Shown here: piece by piece, positions 1 through 8,247 of the stretch
How positions within the stretch are numbered: position 1 is the stretch's first letter
Layout: every line of letters starts with the position of its first letter
Assembly: GCA_022649055.1 (NCBI GenBank)
Contig: JALCNL010000015.1
Coordinates: 1 to 35,871 of the forward strand
DNA length: 35,871 nucleotides
Reading direction: 5' to 3'
From: Megasphaera sp.
GTDB taxonomy: Bacteria > Bacillota > Negativicutes > Veillonellales > Megasphaeraceae
The notes under the pieces: model-generated
Database searches by the model: none
Told to the model about the DNA's origin: nothing
The model's input: only the letters and a program-made list of their open reading frames with translations
Translations under genes and position numbers: made by a program

Positions 1-1012
1 GGGTAAGCTTTCCGCTGTTGCCTAAGGCATTACTCAATGTCATGATCGAATAGTAAATAAAAATAACAATAACGCTGACTCCAAAGCCAATAGAAGAACT
101 ACCGCGCTGTTTTTGCAAACCTAATGGTGCTCCTATGATAGCGCACACCAAACTAGCCAGAGGCAATGCAAATCGATTATACATTTCTACCTTCATTTTA
201 TTTGTATCTACCGAATTCTCATCCAATATACGAATTTGTTCCCGTAATTCTCGAATTGTCATTTCTTCAGGTTTACGCTGGGATTCTCCTATTTTTTTAG
301 GTGTCTGGTTAATCGGCATTGCCTGACTTTTAAAATGCATGGTCCGTTCTATTTCACCCTTAACTGACAAATCATAAATAATCCCATCTTTCATAACCCA
401 CTTAGAACCATCCCAAACGGCATACTCTGCATTTTCTACTCTTGTAAGAACATCGTTCTCAAATTCCTGCAGCGTAATATTTTTAAGTTCCTTCGTGTCC
501 CCGTCAAACTGACGAGCATACATCAAACTGGCAATATCCGATCCGTGCACATCTTTAATAACAATGTGGTCTTGTGTTTTTGGTGCCGCACTATGTTTTA
601 CTTCTTCATTTATTATTCTGTTATACGCATTATTAGCTTGCGGTACGACAAATTCATTAAAGGCTGTCGTACCCAAAGAAATAACAAAAGCCGCAATAAA
701 AACAGGCATAGCTAATCGCAAAAAATTCTGTCCGCCTGAGCGCATGACAATCATTTCACTGGAACCGGAGAGACGGCCAAATGCTAATAATGCCCCTAAC
801 AATACAGACATTGGAAATGTCAAGACTATAATAGAAGGCATCGCTAATACCAGCACACGAAACGCAGTCCAAGCCGAGGCTCCAAATTCATTAATCAAAT
901 TCGCAATACGATATAATGTACCCGTGCCTACAAAAACACTTGTAAACGCACATACACCAAATAAAAAAGGGCCAATAAATTCTTTTAAAATATATTTATC
1001 TAATATTCGCAT
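1..1012 (-). CDS. LptF/LptG family LPS export permease (C-terminus cut by window edge)
   Basis: Inner-membrane permease subunit of the LptB2FG exporter, which extracts lipopolysaccharide from the inner membrane and passes it to LptC/LptA. The frame opens with MRILDKYILKEF at 1012 after a GGAG ribosome site 6 nt upstream and stays open to the window edge (about 337 residues of a usual ~360). Hydrophobic segments lie near residues 12-33, 50-75 and 97-120, followed by a polar periplasmic region. The last visible stretch, GAPLGLQKQRGSSSIGFG, then a membrane helix with YYSIMTLSNALGNSG, is the family's typical C-terminal signature. It lies 17 nt after lptB. Whether it is LptF or LptG cannot be told; only one such gene is visible, and a second could lie beyond the edge. 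Confidence 0.93.
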   Translation of the reverse strand, partial: MRILDKYILKEFIGPFLFGVCAFTSVFVGTGTLYRIANLINEFGASAWTAFRVLVLAMPSIIVLTFPMSVLLGALLAFGRLSGSSEMIVMRSGGQNFLRLAMPVFIAAFVISLGTTAFNEFVVPQANNAYNRIINEEVKHSAAPKTQDHIVIKDVHGSDIASLMYARQFDGDTKELKNITLQEFENDVLTRVENAEYAVWDGSKWVMKDGIIYDLSVKGEIERTMHFKSQAMPINQTPKKIGESQRKPEEMTIRELREQIRILDENSVDTNKMKVEMYNRFALPLASLVCAIIGAPLGLQKQRGSSSIGFGVSVIVIFIYYSIMTLSNALGNSGKLT

Positions 1013-1029
1013 TCATTTCTCCATATCGA

Positions 1030-1749
1030 TTACATTGTAAATTCTTCGCCCAAATAGAATTTTTTGGCTACAGGATCGTTAGCAACAGTGTCCGGATCTC
1101 CTTCAAGAAGGATTTTCCCTTCATTCAAAATATATGCTTTATCAACAATACTCAAGGTTTCGCGAACATTGTGATCCGTAATAAGAACACCCATACCACG
1201 ATTTTTCAAGTGCTGAATTATACTCTGAATATCATTTACTGCCAATGGGTCGATTCCGGCAAACGGTTCATCTAACAAAATAAATGCCGGATCCATGACC
1301 AGACAGCGGGCAATTTCCACACGCCGCCGTTCGCCACCTGATAATTGGATACCCAAACGATTACGTAATTTTGTAATGGTAAATTCTTCCATCAAAGCCT
1401 CTGCTTTGTTTTTTTGTTCTTTTTTACTCAATTTTGTTGTTTCCAACATAGCCAGCAAATTATCTTCTACTGTTAATTTACGAAAAATAGAGGCTTCCTG
1501 AGGTAAATACCCTATACCGTAATTCGCCCGGCGATGAACGGGCAGCTGGGTAATATCATTGCCATCTATATAAATATTTCCCGAAGTAGGACGTTCTATT
1601 CCAACTATCATGTAAAAGGTTGTTGTTTTTCCAGCTCCATTAGGTCCCAGTAGTCCGACAATCTCCCCTTTATCAACATGAAGGCTAACTCCATCTACTA
1701 CATTACGTTCTTTATATGTTTTTACAAGTTGCTTCGTTTGAATGAACAT
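1030..1749 (-). CDS. lptB: LPS export ABC transporter ATP-binding protein LptB
   Basis: Cytoplasmic ATPase that powers the LptB2FG exporter. The 239-residue length is typical of LptB. Walker A is GPNGAGKT (35-42), the Q-loop is around YLPQE (82-85), the ABC signature LSGGE is at 136-140, Walker B ILLDE at 157-161, and the H-loop His in TDHNV is near 193. The PFAGIDP sequence after Walker B is characteristic of LptB. The start follows an AGGGGG ribosome site. It sits between lptA (15 nt gap) and the permease (17 nt gap), the order expected for an Lpt module. Confidence 0.96.
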   Translation of the reverse strand: MFIQTKQLVKTYKERNVVDGVSLHVDKGEIVGLLGPNGAGKTTTFYMIVGIERPTSGNIYIDGNDITQLPVHRRANYGIGYLPQEASIFRKLTVEDNLLAMLETTKLSKKEQKNKAEALMEEFTITKLRNRLGIQLSGGERRRVEIARCLVMDPAFILLDEPFAGIDPLAVNDIQSIIQHLKNRGMGVLITDHNVRETLSIVDKAYILNEGKILLEGDPDTVANDPVAKKFYLGEEFTM

Positions 1750-1764
1750 AATTCCCCCTTATTC

Positions 1765-2505
1765 TCATTCATTCCCCGGAACAAGCACTACCGTAGAACG
1801 ACTCATCGTTTGTACGGAATTATCCGCCAAATGGATTTCAACATTATCCCCTGTCAACGAGTTCCCATTTTGATTTGCCCGCACATTTCCAAGCATATGA
1901 ATAACACCATCATTTTGATTCGGTGTTTGTGTATATATTGCTCGATCCCCATATGCAATTAAGTTATCTGCGGGGGATTCAATATGAACACTGCCGGTTC
2001 CGACTGCCTTAATTTGTTTAAACCAGCCCTGAATCGTATCTGCCCACAATTCCGCTCCCTGTGCCTGTAAATAACCGTTACCTGTTATAATACCATAATC
2101 CTGATCCAAATGATATTCGACTTTATCGCCGCGCAGCTTTTTATCTTCATACACACCATTCACATTACCCGTAGCAACAACGTAATTTTTATTGACTGAA
2201 TGCATTTTATCGGAAGTCATATGCATATTAGGTTGTTCTACCGCAACATGCCCTTCCATATCTGCTTCTGCTGACTTTAAGTTGTAAACCGCCTGATCAC
2301 CGGTCATGGTAGCCTGATCCCGCACAATTACCACATTTCCTGTCGCCGTTGCCACATAGTTTTTCCCATCATAAGAAAGTTTGTCTGCTGTAACGGAAAC
2401 TGCTGGATTTTCATCATCGGCAGCAATAGTCCCTGCAACTGGTATCATCATTGCTCCCAGCAATAAAACTGTTATGACTTTACATGTTATTGGTCGTCTG
2501 CTCAT
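1765..2505 (-). CDS. lptA: LptA/OstA family periplasmic LPS transport protein
   Basis: Periplasmic bridge protein that carries lipopolysaccharide between LptC and the outer-membrane LptD. The product has 246 residues, longer than the ~185 of E. coli LptA. A signal peptide is visible: basic SRRPITCK, a hydrophobic core to about residue 23, and a likely cut near AGTIAA-D (about 29). The mature part is rich in short beta-strand repeats (GNVVIVRDQATMTGDQAVYN, GNVNGVYEDKKLRGDKVEY) typical of the OstA jelly-roll fold. The extra length probably means more than one OstA unit. It follows lptC by 4 nt and precedes lptB. Confidence 0.9.
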   Translation of the reverse strand: MSRRPITCKVITVLLLGAMMIPVAGTIAADDENPAVSVTADKLSYDGKNYVATATGNVVIVRDQATMTGDQAVYNLKSAEADMEGHVAVEQPNMHMTSDKMHSVNKNYVVATGNVNGVYEDKKLRGDKVEYHLDQDYGIITGNGYLQAQGAELWADTIQGWFKQIKAVGTGSVHIESPADNLIAYGDRAIYTQTPNQNDGVIHMLGNVRANQNGNSLTGDNVEIHLADNSVQTMSRSTVVLVPGNE

Positions 2506-2509
2506 ATTA

Positions 2510-3067
2510 CTATTCTCCCTTAGTTACCTTCGCGTGCCCTGTCAATGTTACTTTGTTTAAAGCGGCATCTGTTTCAAAAGCATCCCCGCTTAATGTGGTG
2601 CCGTCTGCCTTCTGCATATACACGTTACCCCCCTTGATTAACCGTGTATCCATATTATAATACACACTGCCATCCGTCTGCAACGTACTGCCATTATCCG
2701 TCGTTGCCTTAATCGGAGGTTTTACTTGCAACGCCTGCTTATTTCTGTCAACTATACCCATAGGTGCTTCTATTTTTATTTCTTCTCCATCTACATCCGC
2801 AATAATAATATGAGGGTGTGTGACATATATTATTTTAGTATCTGGATCCACTTGAATTTTATCGGCAGTTAAACTCCAAATAAGCTTGCCATCTTTTTTT
2901 TCTTCTAGCGTTGAGCCTTCGAATTCAACTAAATTATCATTCTTTTTTTGTTCACTATCTTCCTGGTCCTGACTACTTAAAATCCAATATAGTACTCCAG
3001 CGAACAGAACAATAATAATGCAAACACCTATCGTTATTTTATTATTTTTAAGTTTGTGCATCATCAT
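2510..3067 (-). CDS. lptC: LptC-like LPS export protein
   Basis: Bitopic inner-membrane protein that receives lipopolysaccharide from LptB2FG and hands it to LptA. The chosen ATG at 3067 gives 185 residues and lies 9 nt after GGAGG; ATGs at 3073, 3064 and 3061 are also possible, and the frame overlaps the end of the acyltransferase gene. One membrane helix (about residues 11-31) is followed by a charged linker and a periplasmic domain with beta-strand repeats (IKIEAPMGIVDRNKQALQV, GGNVYMQKADGTTLSGDAFE), as in LptC/YrbK (DUF1239). Sequence conservation in LptC is low, so the neighbours (lptA, lptB) carry much of the assignment. Confidence 0.85.
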   Translation of the reverse strand: MMMHKLKNNKITIGVCIIIVLFAGVLYWILSSQDQEDSEQKKNDNLVEFEGSTLEEKKDGKLIWSLTADKIQVDPDTKIIYVTHPHIIIADVDGEEIKIEAPMGIVDRNKQALQVKPPIKATTDNGSTLQTDGSVYYNMDTRLIKGGNVYMQKADGTTLSGDAFETDAALNKVTLTGHAKVTKGE

Positions 3068-3980
3068 TGCCATATTCCTCCGTTTTTTTCTGCAATGCAA
3101 TGATTTCCTCCGGTGCTGTGCTCCAACGATGTTGGAACCATAACCATTCGGTTGGATGATCTTTAATGAACGTTTCTGTCAATACCGCTAATTTTCTCGT
3201 TAAGCGGGTTATATCTGCCTCTGTATTTCCTGTATCTTCATAATAAATAATTTTCCCCACTATGAGCTGGTTGCGATGATTATCGCCGTGAACAGCAAAA
3301 ACAGGTATAATAGGTGAACGAAATTTTCTAGCAAACATAGCCGGTCCTACCGGGGTAGATGACATTTTTCCCAAAAACACTTGAGGAACACCGCGGAATC
3401 CACCGTCTTGATCTGCTAAAAAACCTAATATTTTTTTACGTTTTAACGCTCTGGCTGCCCCAATCATTTCGTTGCCGCCGCGGGCAAAAACTTCTAATCC
3501 CATCATTTCGCGGTTTTCATTTAGAAATCGCGTAACCTGATCATTCGGCTGGCGCTTTACGATAGTCGTAGCCGGATATCCATATAAAGCTAATGCTGCC
3601 CCCATCCATTCCCAATTGCCAACATGTCCAGTTAATACAATAACTCCTTTATTTTCCTGTAAGGCTTGCTCAATGCGTTCAGGATGATCAATCGTAACAT
3701 ATTGAGAGATATTTTCCCTTGTTAATTTGGGAGTATACAGAATTTCCAACAGCGATTGTCCCAAATTTCGAAATAGTTCCGTTATAATACGACGTGCTTC
3801 TGTTTCTCCACATCCCAGACCGCGGATAATATGAAATACACCTCGTTCTCGTTGCTTTTTTAAAATTATTTCCACAACAGGACCCATCTTTCTCCCCAGA
3901 GACACGATCGTAGGATAGGAAAGATGGCAAACTATTTTGCTTATTTTTCGCGCAGTAATGTACTGCCACTCTTTAGACAC
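3048..3980 (-). CDS. Lipid A secondary acyltransferase (LpxL/LpxM, HtrB family)
   Basis: Membrane-associated enzyme that moves a fatty acyl chain from acyl-ACP onto the hydroxyl of an acyl chain already on (Kdo2-)lipid A. The 310-residue length is typical. The HX4E catalytic motif is HVGNWE (119-124), and ARGGNEMIGAARALKRKKILGFLADQD downstream is the family's usual substrate-binding region. The start is a GTG, 8 nt after AAGGAG; no ATG is better placed. It lies 18 nt after kdsC and its end overlaps lptC. Chain length and position specificity cannot be read from sequence. It is the only late acyltransferase seen here. Confidence 0.92.
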   Translation of the reverse strand: MSKEWQYITARKISKIVCHLSYPTIVSLGRKMGPVVEIILKKQRERGVFHIIRGLGCGETEARRIITELFRNLGQSLLEILYTPKLTRENISQYVTIDHPERIEQALQENKGVIVLTGHVGNWEWMGAALALYGYPATTIVKRQPNDQVTRFLNENREMMGLEVFARGGNEMIGAARALKRKKILGFLADQDGGFRGVPQVFLGKMSSTPVGPAMFARKFRSPIIPVFAVHGDNHRNQLIVGKIIYYEDTGNTEADITRLTRKLAVLTETFIKDHPTEWLWFQHRWSTAPEEIIALQKKTEEYGNDDAQT

Positions 3981-3998
3981 TGCCAGTACTCCTTTCCT

Positions 3999-4532
3999 CT
4001 ATTGTTTTATATCAACCCGACCTGATTTATACTGCCGCAGGATATGTGTCCATTTATCTTGTCCTTTGAGGATGTATTCTACAAGTTCCCTCAAAGCGCC
4101 ATGTCCGCCATTATAAGCTGAAACGAAAGCTGCGTTCCTTTTTGCTTCTTCACAAGCATCATTCGGAGCGGCACCGAATCCAACATGAGAAATAAGGTCC
4201 ACGTCATTTAAATCGTCTCCCATGTAAGATACCTCTTCTAACGTAAATCCCTGCGTTTTGCAAAGCTTCTGCATTTCTGCAAGTTTATCCACTGCATCTT
4301 GTACTACATAGTCAATATGCAAATCTCTAGCCCGCCGTTCTACCATGGGGGATCGTCTTCCGGTAATAAGTGCAGTTTTCAATCCACCTGCACGGGCCAA
4401 AGAAATACCCATGCCATCATGCGCAGAAAATCCTTTCATGGAATCACCCATCAGTCCGTAATAAATAATCCCATCAGTCAAAACCCCATCGACATCCAGC
4501 GCCAAAAGTTTAATTTGAGTCAAATATTTCAT
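3999..4532 (-). CDS. kdsC: 3-deoxy-D-manno-octulosonate 8-phosphate phosphatase KdsC
   Basis: Cytoplasmic HAD-superfamily phosphatase that converts Kdo-8-phosphate to Kdo. Its 177 residues match the compact capless KdsC type. The nucleophile motif is LALDVDGVLTDG with D13 and D15, motif II is the threonine in LITGRRS, and motif IV is GDDLNDVDL. The start follows a GGGGAG ribosome site. The stop of kdsD lies 2 nt upstream, so the two are probably translationally coupled. It acts between KdsA and KdsB of the same cluster. Confidence 0.95.
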   Translation of the reverse strand: MKYLTQIKLLALDVDGVLTDGIIYYGLMGDSMKGFSAHDGMGISLARAGGLKTALITGRRSPMVERRARDLHIDYVVQDAVDKLAEMQKLCKTQGFTLEEVSYMGDDLNDVDLISHVGFGAAPNDACEEAKRNAAFVSAYNGGHGALRELVEYILKGQDKWTHILRQYKSGRVDIKQ

Positions 4533-4533
4533 A

Positions 4534-5508
4534 TTATACCACTCCCCGACGCAGCAAGTCAGTTAAATGAATCATGCCAACTGCTTTTTTATCCTTATCC
4601 ACAACAGGAAGTACCGTAATAGGACGCGGCTGATTTTTTTCCATAATATGCAAAGCCGCTGCTGCTAATTGATCATTAGTAATAACTCTCGGATTTTTCG
4701 TCATCATAGCTTCAACGGGCCATTTCAAAAAATTAGATCCCGTTTCCAATCCCCGGCGCACATCACCATCCGTAACCAATCCAATAAGAACACCTTCTCC
4801 ATCAACAACCGAAACAGCTCCCAGTCCTTTTTCTGTCATCATGAACAACGCATCCTGCACGGTACTATCTTCACTAATAACAGGATTATCATTACCTTTA
4901 TGCATCACGTTCTCTACAGTCAGCAAAAGTTTTCGTCCCAGAGCTCCTCCTGGATGAAATACAGCGAATTGATCAGGTGTAAAATGATGCCTTGACAGCA
5001 ACACCACGGCTAATGCATCCCCTAAAGCCAAAGATACAGTCGTGCTTGTCGTCGGTGCCAATCCTAAAGGACAAGCTTCCTTTTCCACCGAAGCATCTAA
5101 AATAACATCAGAATTTTTTGCCAATGTCGAATTATGATTGCCCACAATGGAAATTATCTTTGCACCGATGCGGCGCAAAGACGGCAATAAATTGATTATC
5201 TCCGTTGTTTCGCCGCTCTTGGAAAAAGCGAGAATAATATCATCAGAGGTTACCATTCCCAAATCACCATGAATCCCTTCAGCCGGATGAAGCCAAATAG
5301 AAGGGGTCCCCGTACTGGACAATGTCGCCGATACTTTACGAGCTATATGCCCGGATTTCCCCATACCAGTTACGACAACTCGCCCGCTGGATTCCATAAT
5401 CATATTGACAGCATTTACAAAACTCTGATCCAGCTTCGGAATCAGTTTTTCAATACCTGCTGCTTCTTCCTGCAATACCTCTTTTGCCTCTTCCAATATA
5501 TCCATCAT
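4534..5508 (-). CDS. kdsD: D-arabinose-5-phosphate isomerase KdsD (KpsF/GutQ family)
   Basis: Converts D-ribulose-5-phosphate to D-arabinose-5-phosphate, the first dedicated precursor of Kdo. An N-terminal SIS domain contains VVVTGMGKSGHIARKVSATL and the LAFSKSGET sugar-phosphate-binding motif; two CBS repeats follow in the last ~120 residues (VMHKGNDNPVISEDSTVQDA and MMTKNPRVITNDQLAAAALH). The ATG at 5508 lies 5 nt after GAGGTGA; a GTG at 5514 falls inside the ribosome site and is less likely. The length of 324 residues is normal. Placement between kdsA and kdsC supports the LPS role over a gut-type sugar role. Confidence 0.95.
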   Translation of the reverse strand: MMDILEEAKEVLQEEAAGIEKLIPKLDQSFVNAVNMIMESSGRVVVTGMGKSGHIARKVSATLSSTGTPSIWLHPAEGIHGDLGMVTSDDIILAFSKSGETTEIINLLPSLRRIGAKIISIVGNHNSTLAKNSDVILDASVEKEACPLGLAPTTSTTVSLALGDALAVVLLSRHHFTPDQFAVFHPGGALGRKLLLTVENVMHKGNDNPVISEDSTVQDALFMMTEKGLGAVSVVDGEGVLIGLVTDGDVRRGLETGSNFLKWPVEAMMTKNPRVITNDQLAAAALHIMEKNQPRPITVLPVVDKDKKAVGMIHLTDLLRRGVV

Positions 5509-5521
5509 ACTCACCTCTGCG

Positions 5522-6361
5522 TTATTCTTTGTCTGTTTCTACACTCTGTTTTGCTATTTCATTGATAGCAATCATATCCTGAAGCACTGCTTCCACTTGT
5601 GTCAAATATAACATATTAGGTCCATCGCATAATGCTTCCTTGGGATTATCATGCACTTCCATAAATACCCCATCTATGCCGCTGCCGGCTGCTGCTCTGG
5701 CCAGATTTCCAATAAATTGCCGCTGTCCTGAGGATTTTGTCCCGCTGCCGCCTGGTAATTGTACACTATGCGTAGCATCAAATACAACGGGGTACCCATA
5801 CCTGCGCATAATGGGAAAACTTCGCATATCTACGACAAGATTATTATACCCCAGAGAAAATCCTCGTTCTGTTAAAATAATATTAGTATTGCCAGCTTCT
5901 TCTATTTTTCCTACAACATTTTTCATATCGCCAGGTGCCATAAACTGACCTTTTTTTACGTTTACAGCTTTGCCAGTCTGGGCTGCTGCATATATTAAAT
6001 CCGTTTGACGGCATAAAAATGCGGGAATCTGCAGTACATCCAATACTTCTGCTGCCGGCTTGATCTGTTCAATAGAATGAATATCACTCACCACCGGAAT
6101 TTGAAGTTCTTTTTTAATATCTCCCAAAATACGCATTCCTTCTTTTAATCCCGGACCGCGAAAGGAATGATAAGAAGAACGGTTTGCCTTGTCAAAGGAA
6201 GCTTTAAAAATATACGTAAGTCCCAGTTTATTACAAATTCTTTTCATTTCCCTGCCGATAAGCAGACAACGGTCTGGATTTTCTATCACACACGGACCTG
6301 CCATAACAAAAAGTTTTCCGTCCCCGCCAACACTTTTATTTCCAATAACTACATTTTTCAT
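5522..6361 (-). CDS. kdsA: 3-deoxy-8-phosphooctulonate synthase KdsA (metal-dependent type)
   Basis: Condenses phosphoenolpyruvate with arabinose-5-phosphate to give Kdo-8-phosphate, in the cytoplasm. The 279-residue TIM barrel shows AGPCVIENPDRC near the N-terminus, FKASFDKANRSS, QIPAFLCRQTDL and DATHSVQLPGG. Cys24 in AGPC sits where metal-dependent KdsA enzymes (as in Aquifex) carry a metal-binding cysteine and E. coli-type enzymes carry asparagine, so this is inferred to be the metal-dependent class. The ATG overlaps the kdsB stop as ATGA, after an AAAGGAG ribosome site. Confidence 0.96.
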   Translation of the reverse strand: MKNVVIGNKSVGGDGKLFVMAGPCVIENPDRCLLIGREMKRICNKLGLTYIFKASFDKANRSSYHSFRGPGLKEGMRILGDIKKELQIPVVSDIHSIEQIKPAAEVLDVLQIPAFLCRQTDLIYAAAQTGKAVNVKKGQFMAPGDMKNVVGKIEEAGNTNIILTERGFSLGYNNLVVDMRSFPIMRRYGYPVVFDATHSVQLPGGSGTKSSGQRQFIGNLARAAAGSGIDGVFMEVHDNPKEALCDGPNMLYLTQVEAVLQDMIAINEIAKQSVETDKE

Positions 6362-7098
6362 TTCATATGCTCCTTTGCAAAATATTCCCGAATGCGTGCT
6401 AAGTCCTCCGGCGTATCGATTCCGATAAATTGATGATTTGTTACAATTACCTTGATTGTATAACCATTTTCCAAAACACGCAATTGTTCCAAAGATTCCA
6501 CGGTTTCCATAGGCGTCGATTCCATCTTAGCATATTGTAAAAGAAAATCACGCCGGTACGCATATATACCAATATGTTTATATGGTTTAACAGTACCGTA
6601 AAATGGATTTCGCGGATACGGTATCAAGGAGCGTGAAAAATACATGGCTTCTCCCTTGCGGTTCATAACAACTTTCACCGCACTGGGTTCATTATATTCT
6701 GATTCTAAAAGGGGAGTCGCGACCGTCGCCATATCAAGACTAGGATTTTCTTCAAAGACATGGCACAACGCATCAATCACATCCGAACTAATTAAAGGTT
6801 CATCCCCCTGTACATTAACAACAACATCCACATCTTCAAACTGCTCAACCGCTTCTGCTAAGCGATCCGTCCCATTAATATGATTTTCACGAGTCATAAC
6901 CGCTTTGCCGCCGAATGTAACAACCGTGTCATATACTTTAGGATTATCCGTAGCGACAACAACAGCGCTCAATTTCTGTGCTTGAGCCGCTTGTTCATAC
7001 ACGCGCTGAATCATAGGTTTTCCAGCTATATCTGCCAATGGTTTTCCGGGAAGTCGTGTAGAAGCATACCGCGACGGAATAATACATACAAATTTCAT
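6358..7098 (-). CDS. kdsB: 3-deoxy-manno-octulosonate cytidylyltransferase KdsB
   Basis: Activates Kdo with CTP to CMP-Kdo, the donor used by WaaA. The 246-residue product opens with IIPSRYASTRLPGKPLADIAG, the CMP-Kdo synthetase nucleotide-binding signature, and carries VNVQGDEPLI near residue 96 and IGIDTPEDLARI near the end, all typical of KdsB. The start follows GGGAGG, 3 nt after the lpxK stop, and the end overlaps kdsA by 4 nt, so the three genes are translated as a coupled series. Confidence 0.96.
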   Translation of the reverse strand: MKFVCIIPSRYASTRLPGKPLADIAGKPMIQRVYEQAAQAQKLSAVVVATDNPKVYDTVVTFGGKAVMTRENHINGTDRLAEAVEQFEDVDVVVNVQGDEPLISSDVIDALCHVFEENPSLDMATVATPLLESEYNEPSAVKVVMNRKGEAMYFSRSLIPYPRNPFYGTVKPYKHIGIYAYRRDFLLQYAKMESTPMETVESLEQLRVLENGYTIKVIVTNHQFIGIDTPEDLARIREYFAKEHMK

Positions 7099-7101
7099 TT
7101 T

Positions 7102-8241
7102 TTATCCTCCCAATACATTATGTAAAATTGTATATAACAAATCTTGTCCTTTTGTAATTTCAATTTCTATTCCCAGTACATATAAGGGAGATTTATACTG
7201 GTTCAAGAAGTGCTCCGGTATTTTTACTGCATCTTTTTCGGTAGTAATCAGGATAGCTCCCAAGCTCTTGGCTTTTACCGTCATACGTTCAATATCTGCA
7301 GCAGTATATTGATGATGGTCATCAAATCGAAGGGTATCGACCAATTCATACCCAAATTCTTTTACCGTACGTTCAAAAGAAGCCGGATTGCCTAATGCCG
7401 ATACAGCAATTCCTTTGCGTCCCTTGCCATGCACATAATTCTTGTAATCCTCCCGGTTAGCACAACTCCAGCTCAGAAAGGGGACACACCAGCGGGCTTG
7501 ATGAACTGCCTCAATAATAGGCGCCTGAGTATTATAACGGCGCAGTGTTTGATAAATATCCTCAATTGTATCGGAATCTCGTTGATCCGTTTTAGTAATT
7601 ATAAACAGCCCAGCCCGGTTTAAATGCTCTAATGGTTCCCGCAGAATTCCCCGCGGCAGCAAATATCCGTTGCCGAAAGGATTGGTCGCATCAATCAAGA
7701 CAATATCCAGATCGCGAATCAGCGGCCAATGTTGAAAGGCATCATCTAATATAAGGACTTCAGCACCATACCGTTCAATGGCCATGCGGCCAGAGGTCGT
7801 ACGTTCTCTTCCCACAAGAACCGGAACTCCCGGCAAACTGCGAGCCATGAGACAGGCTTCATCTCCGCCTTCGGCCGCCGACAATAGCAGTTGTGTACCA
7901 TCAGACATAATAGCCGTCTGATGTTCTGCCCGAGAACGATACCCACGATTCAGCAGTGCTACTCGGTATCCTTGTCCCTGAATAATACGGGCCAACATGC
8001 AAGCTGTCGGAGTTTTTCCCGTTCCACCAATAGTAATATTACCTAATCCAATGACAACAGCAGGCAACTTTTCCTGTTTTCGCTTTCCGCCGGCAAATGC
8101 TTTATATTTAATTTCAACACCTTTTCCATATAACTTAGATATTCCCTCTAATACGGCAAGGACCGCACGATCTCTTCTTGTGTGCGGGACATTTTGCATC
8201 AAAAAGGAAAAATATGCCGCAGTTTTACTGCGAAACGACAT
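7102..8241 (-). CDS. lpxK: Tetraacyldisaccharide 4'-kinase LpxK
   Basis: Phosphorylates the 4' position of the tetraacyldisaccharide to give lipid IVA, at the cytoplasmic face of the inner membrane. The P-loop GGTGKT (72-77) within VIGLGNITIGGTGKTPTA is the LpxK signature, preceded by the amphipathic N-terminus seen in the family. LILDDAFQHWPLIRDLDIVLID is the conserved Walker B/base region, and ITTEKDAVKIP is the conserved C-terminal motif. The 379-residue length is slightly above the E. coli enzyme. It lies between waaA (6 nt) and kdsB (3 nt). Confidence 0.95.
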   Translation of the reverse strand: MSFRSKTAAYFSFLMQNVPHTRRDRAVLAVLEGISKLYGKGVEIKYKAFAGGKRKQEKLPAVVIGLGNITIGGTGKTPTACMLARIIQGQGYRVALLNRGYRSRAEHQTAIMSDGTQLLLSAAEGGDEACLMARSLPGVPVLVGRERTTSGRMAIERYGAEVLILDDAFQHWPLIRDLDIVLIDATNPFGNGYLLPRGILREPLEHLNRAGLFIITKTDQRDSDTIEDIYQTLRRYNTQAPIIEAVHQARWCVPFLSWSCANREDYKNYVHGKGRKGIAVSALGNPASFERTVKEFGYELVDTLRFDDHHQYTAADIERMTVKAKSLGAILITTEKDAVKIPEHFLNQYKSPLYVLGIEIEITKGQDLLYTILHNVLGG

Positions 8242-8247
8242 AACTCT

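Noticed and set aside
564-1040. Plus-strand open frame of 158 codons
   Set aside because: It is antisense to the LptF/G permease, whose minus-strand frame has a ribosome site and family motifs.
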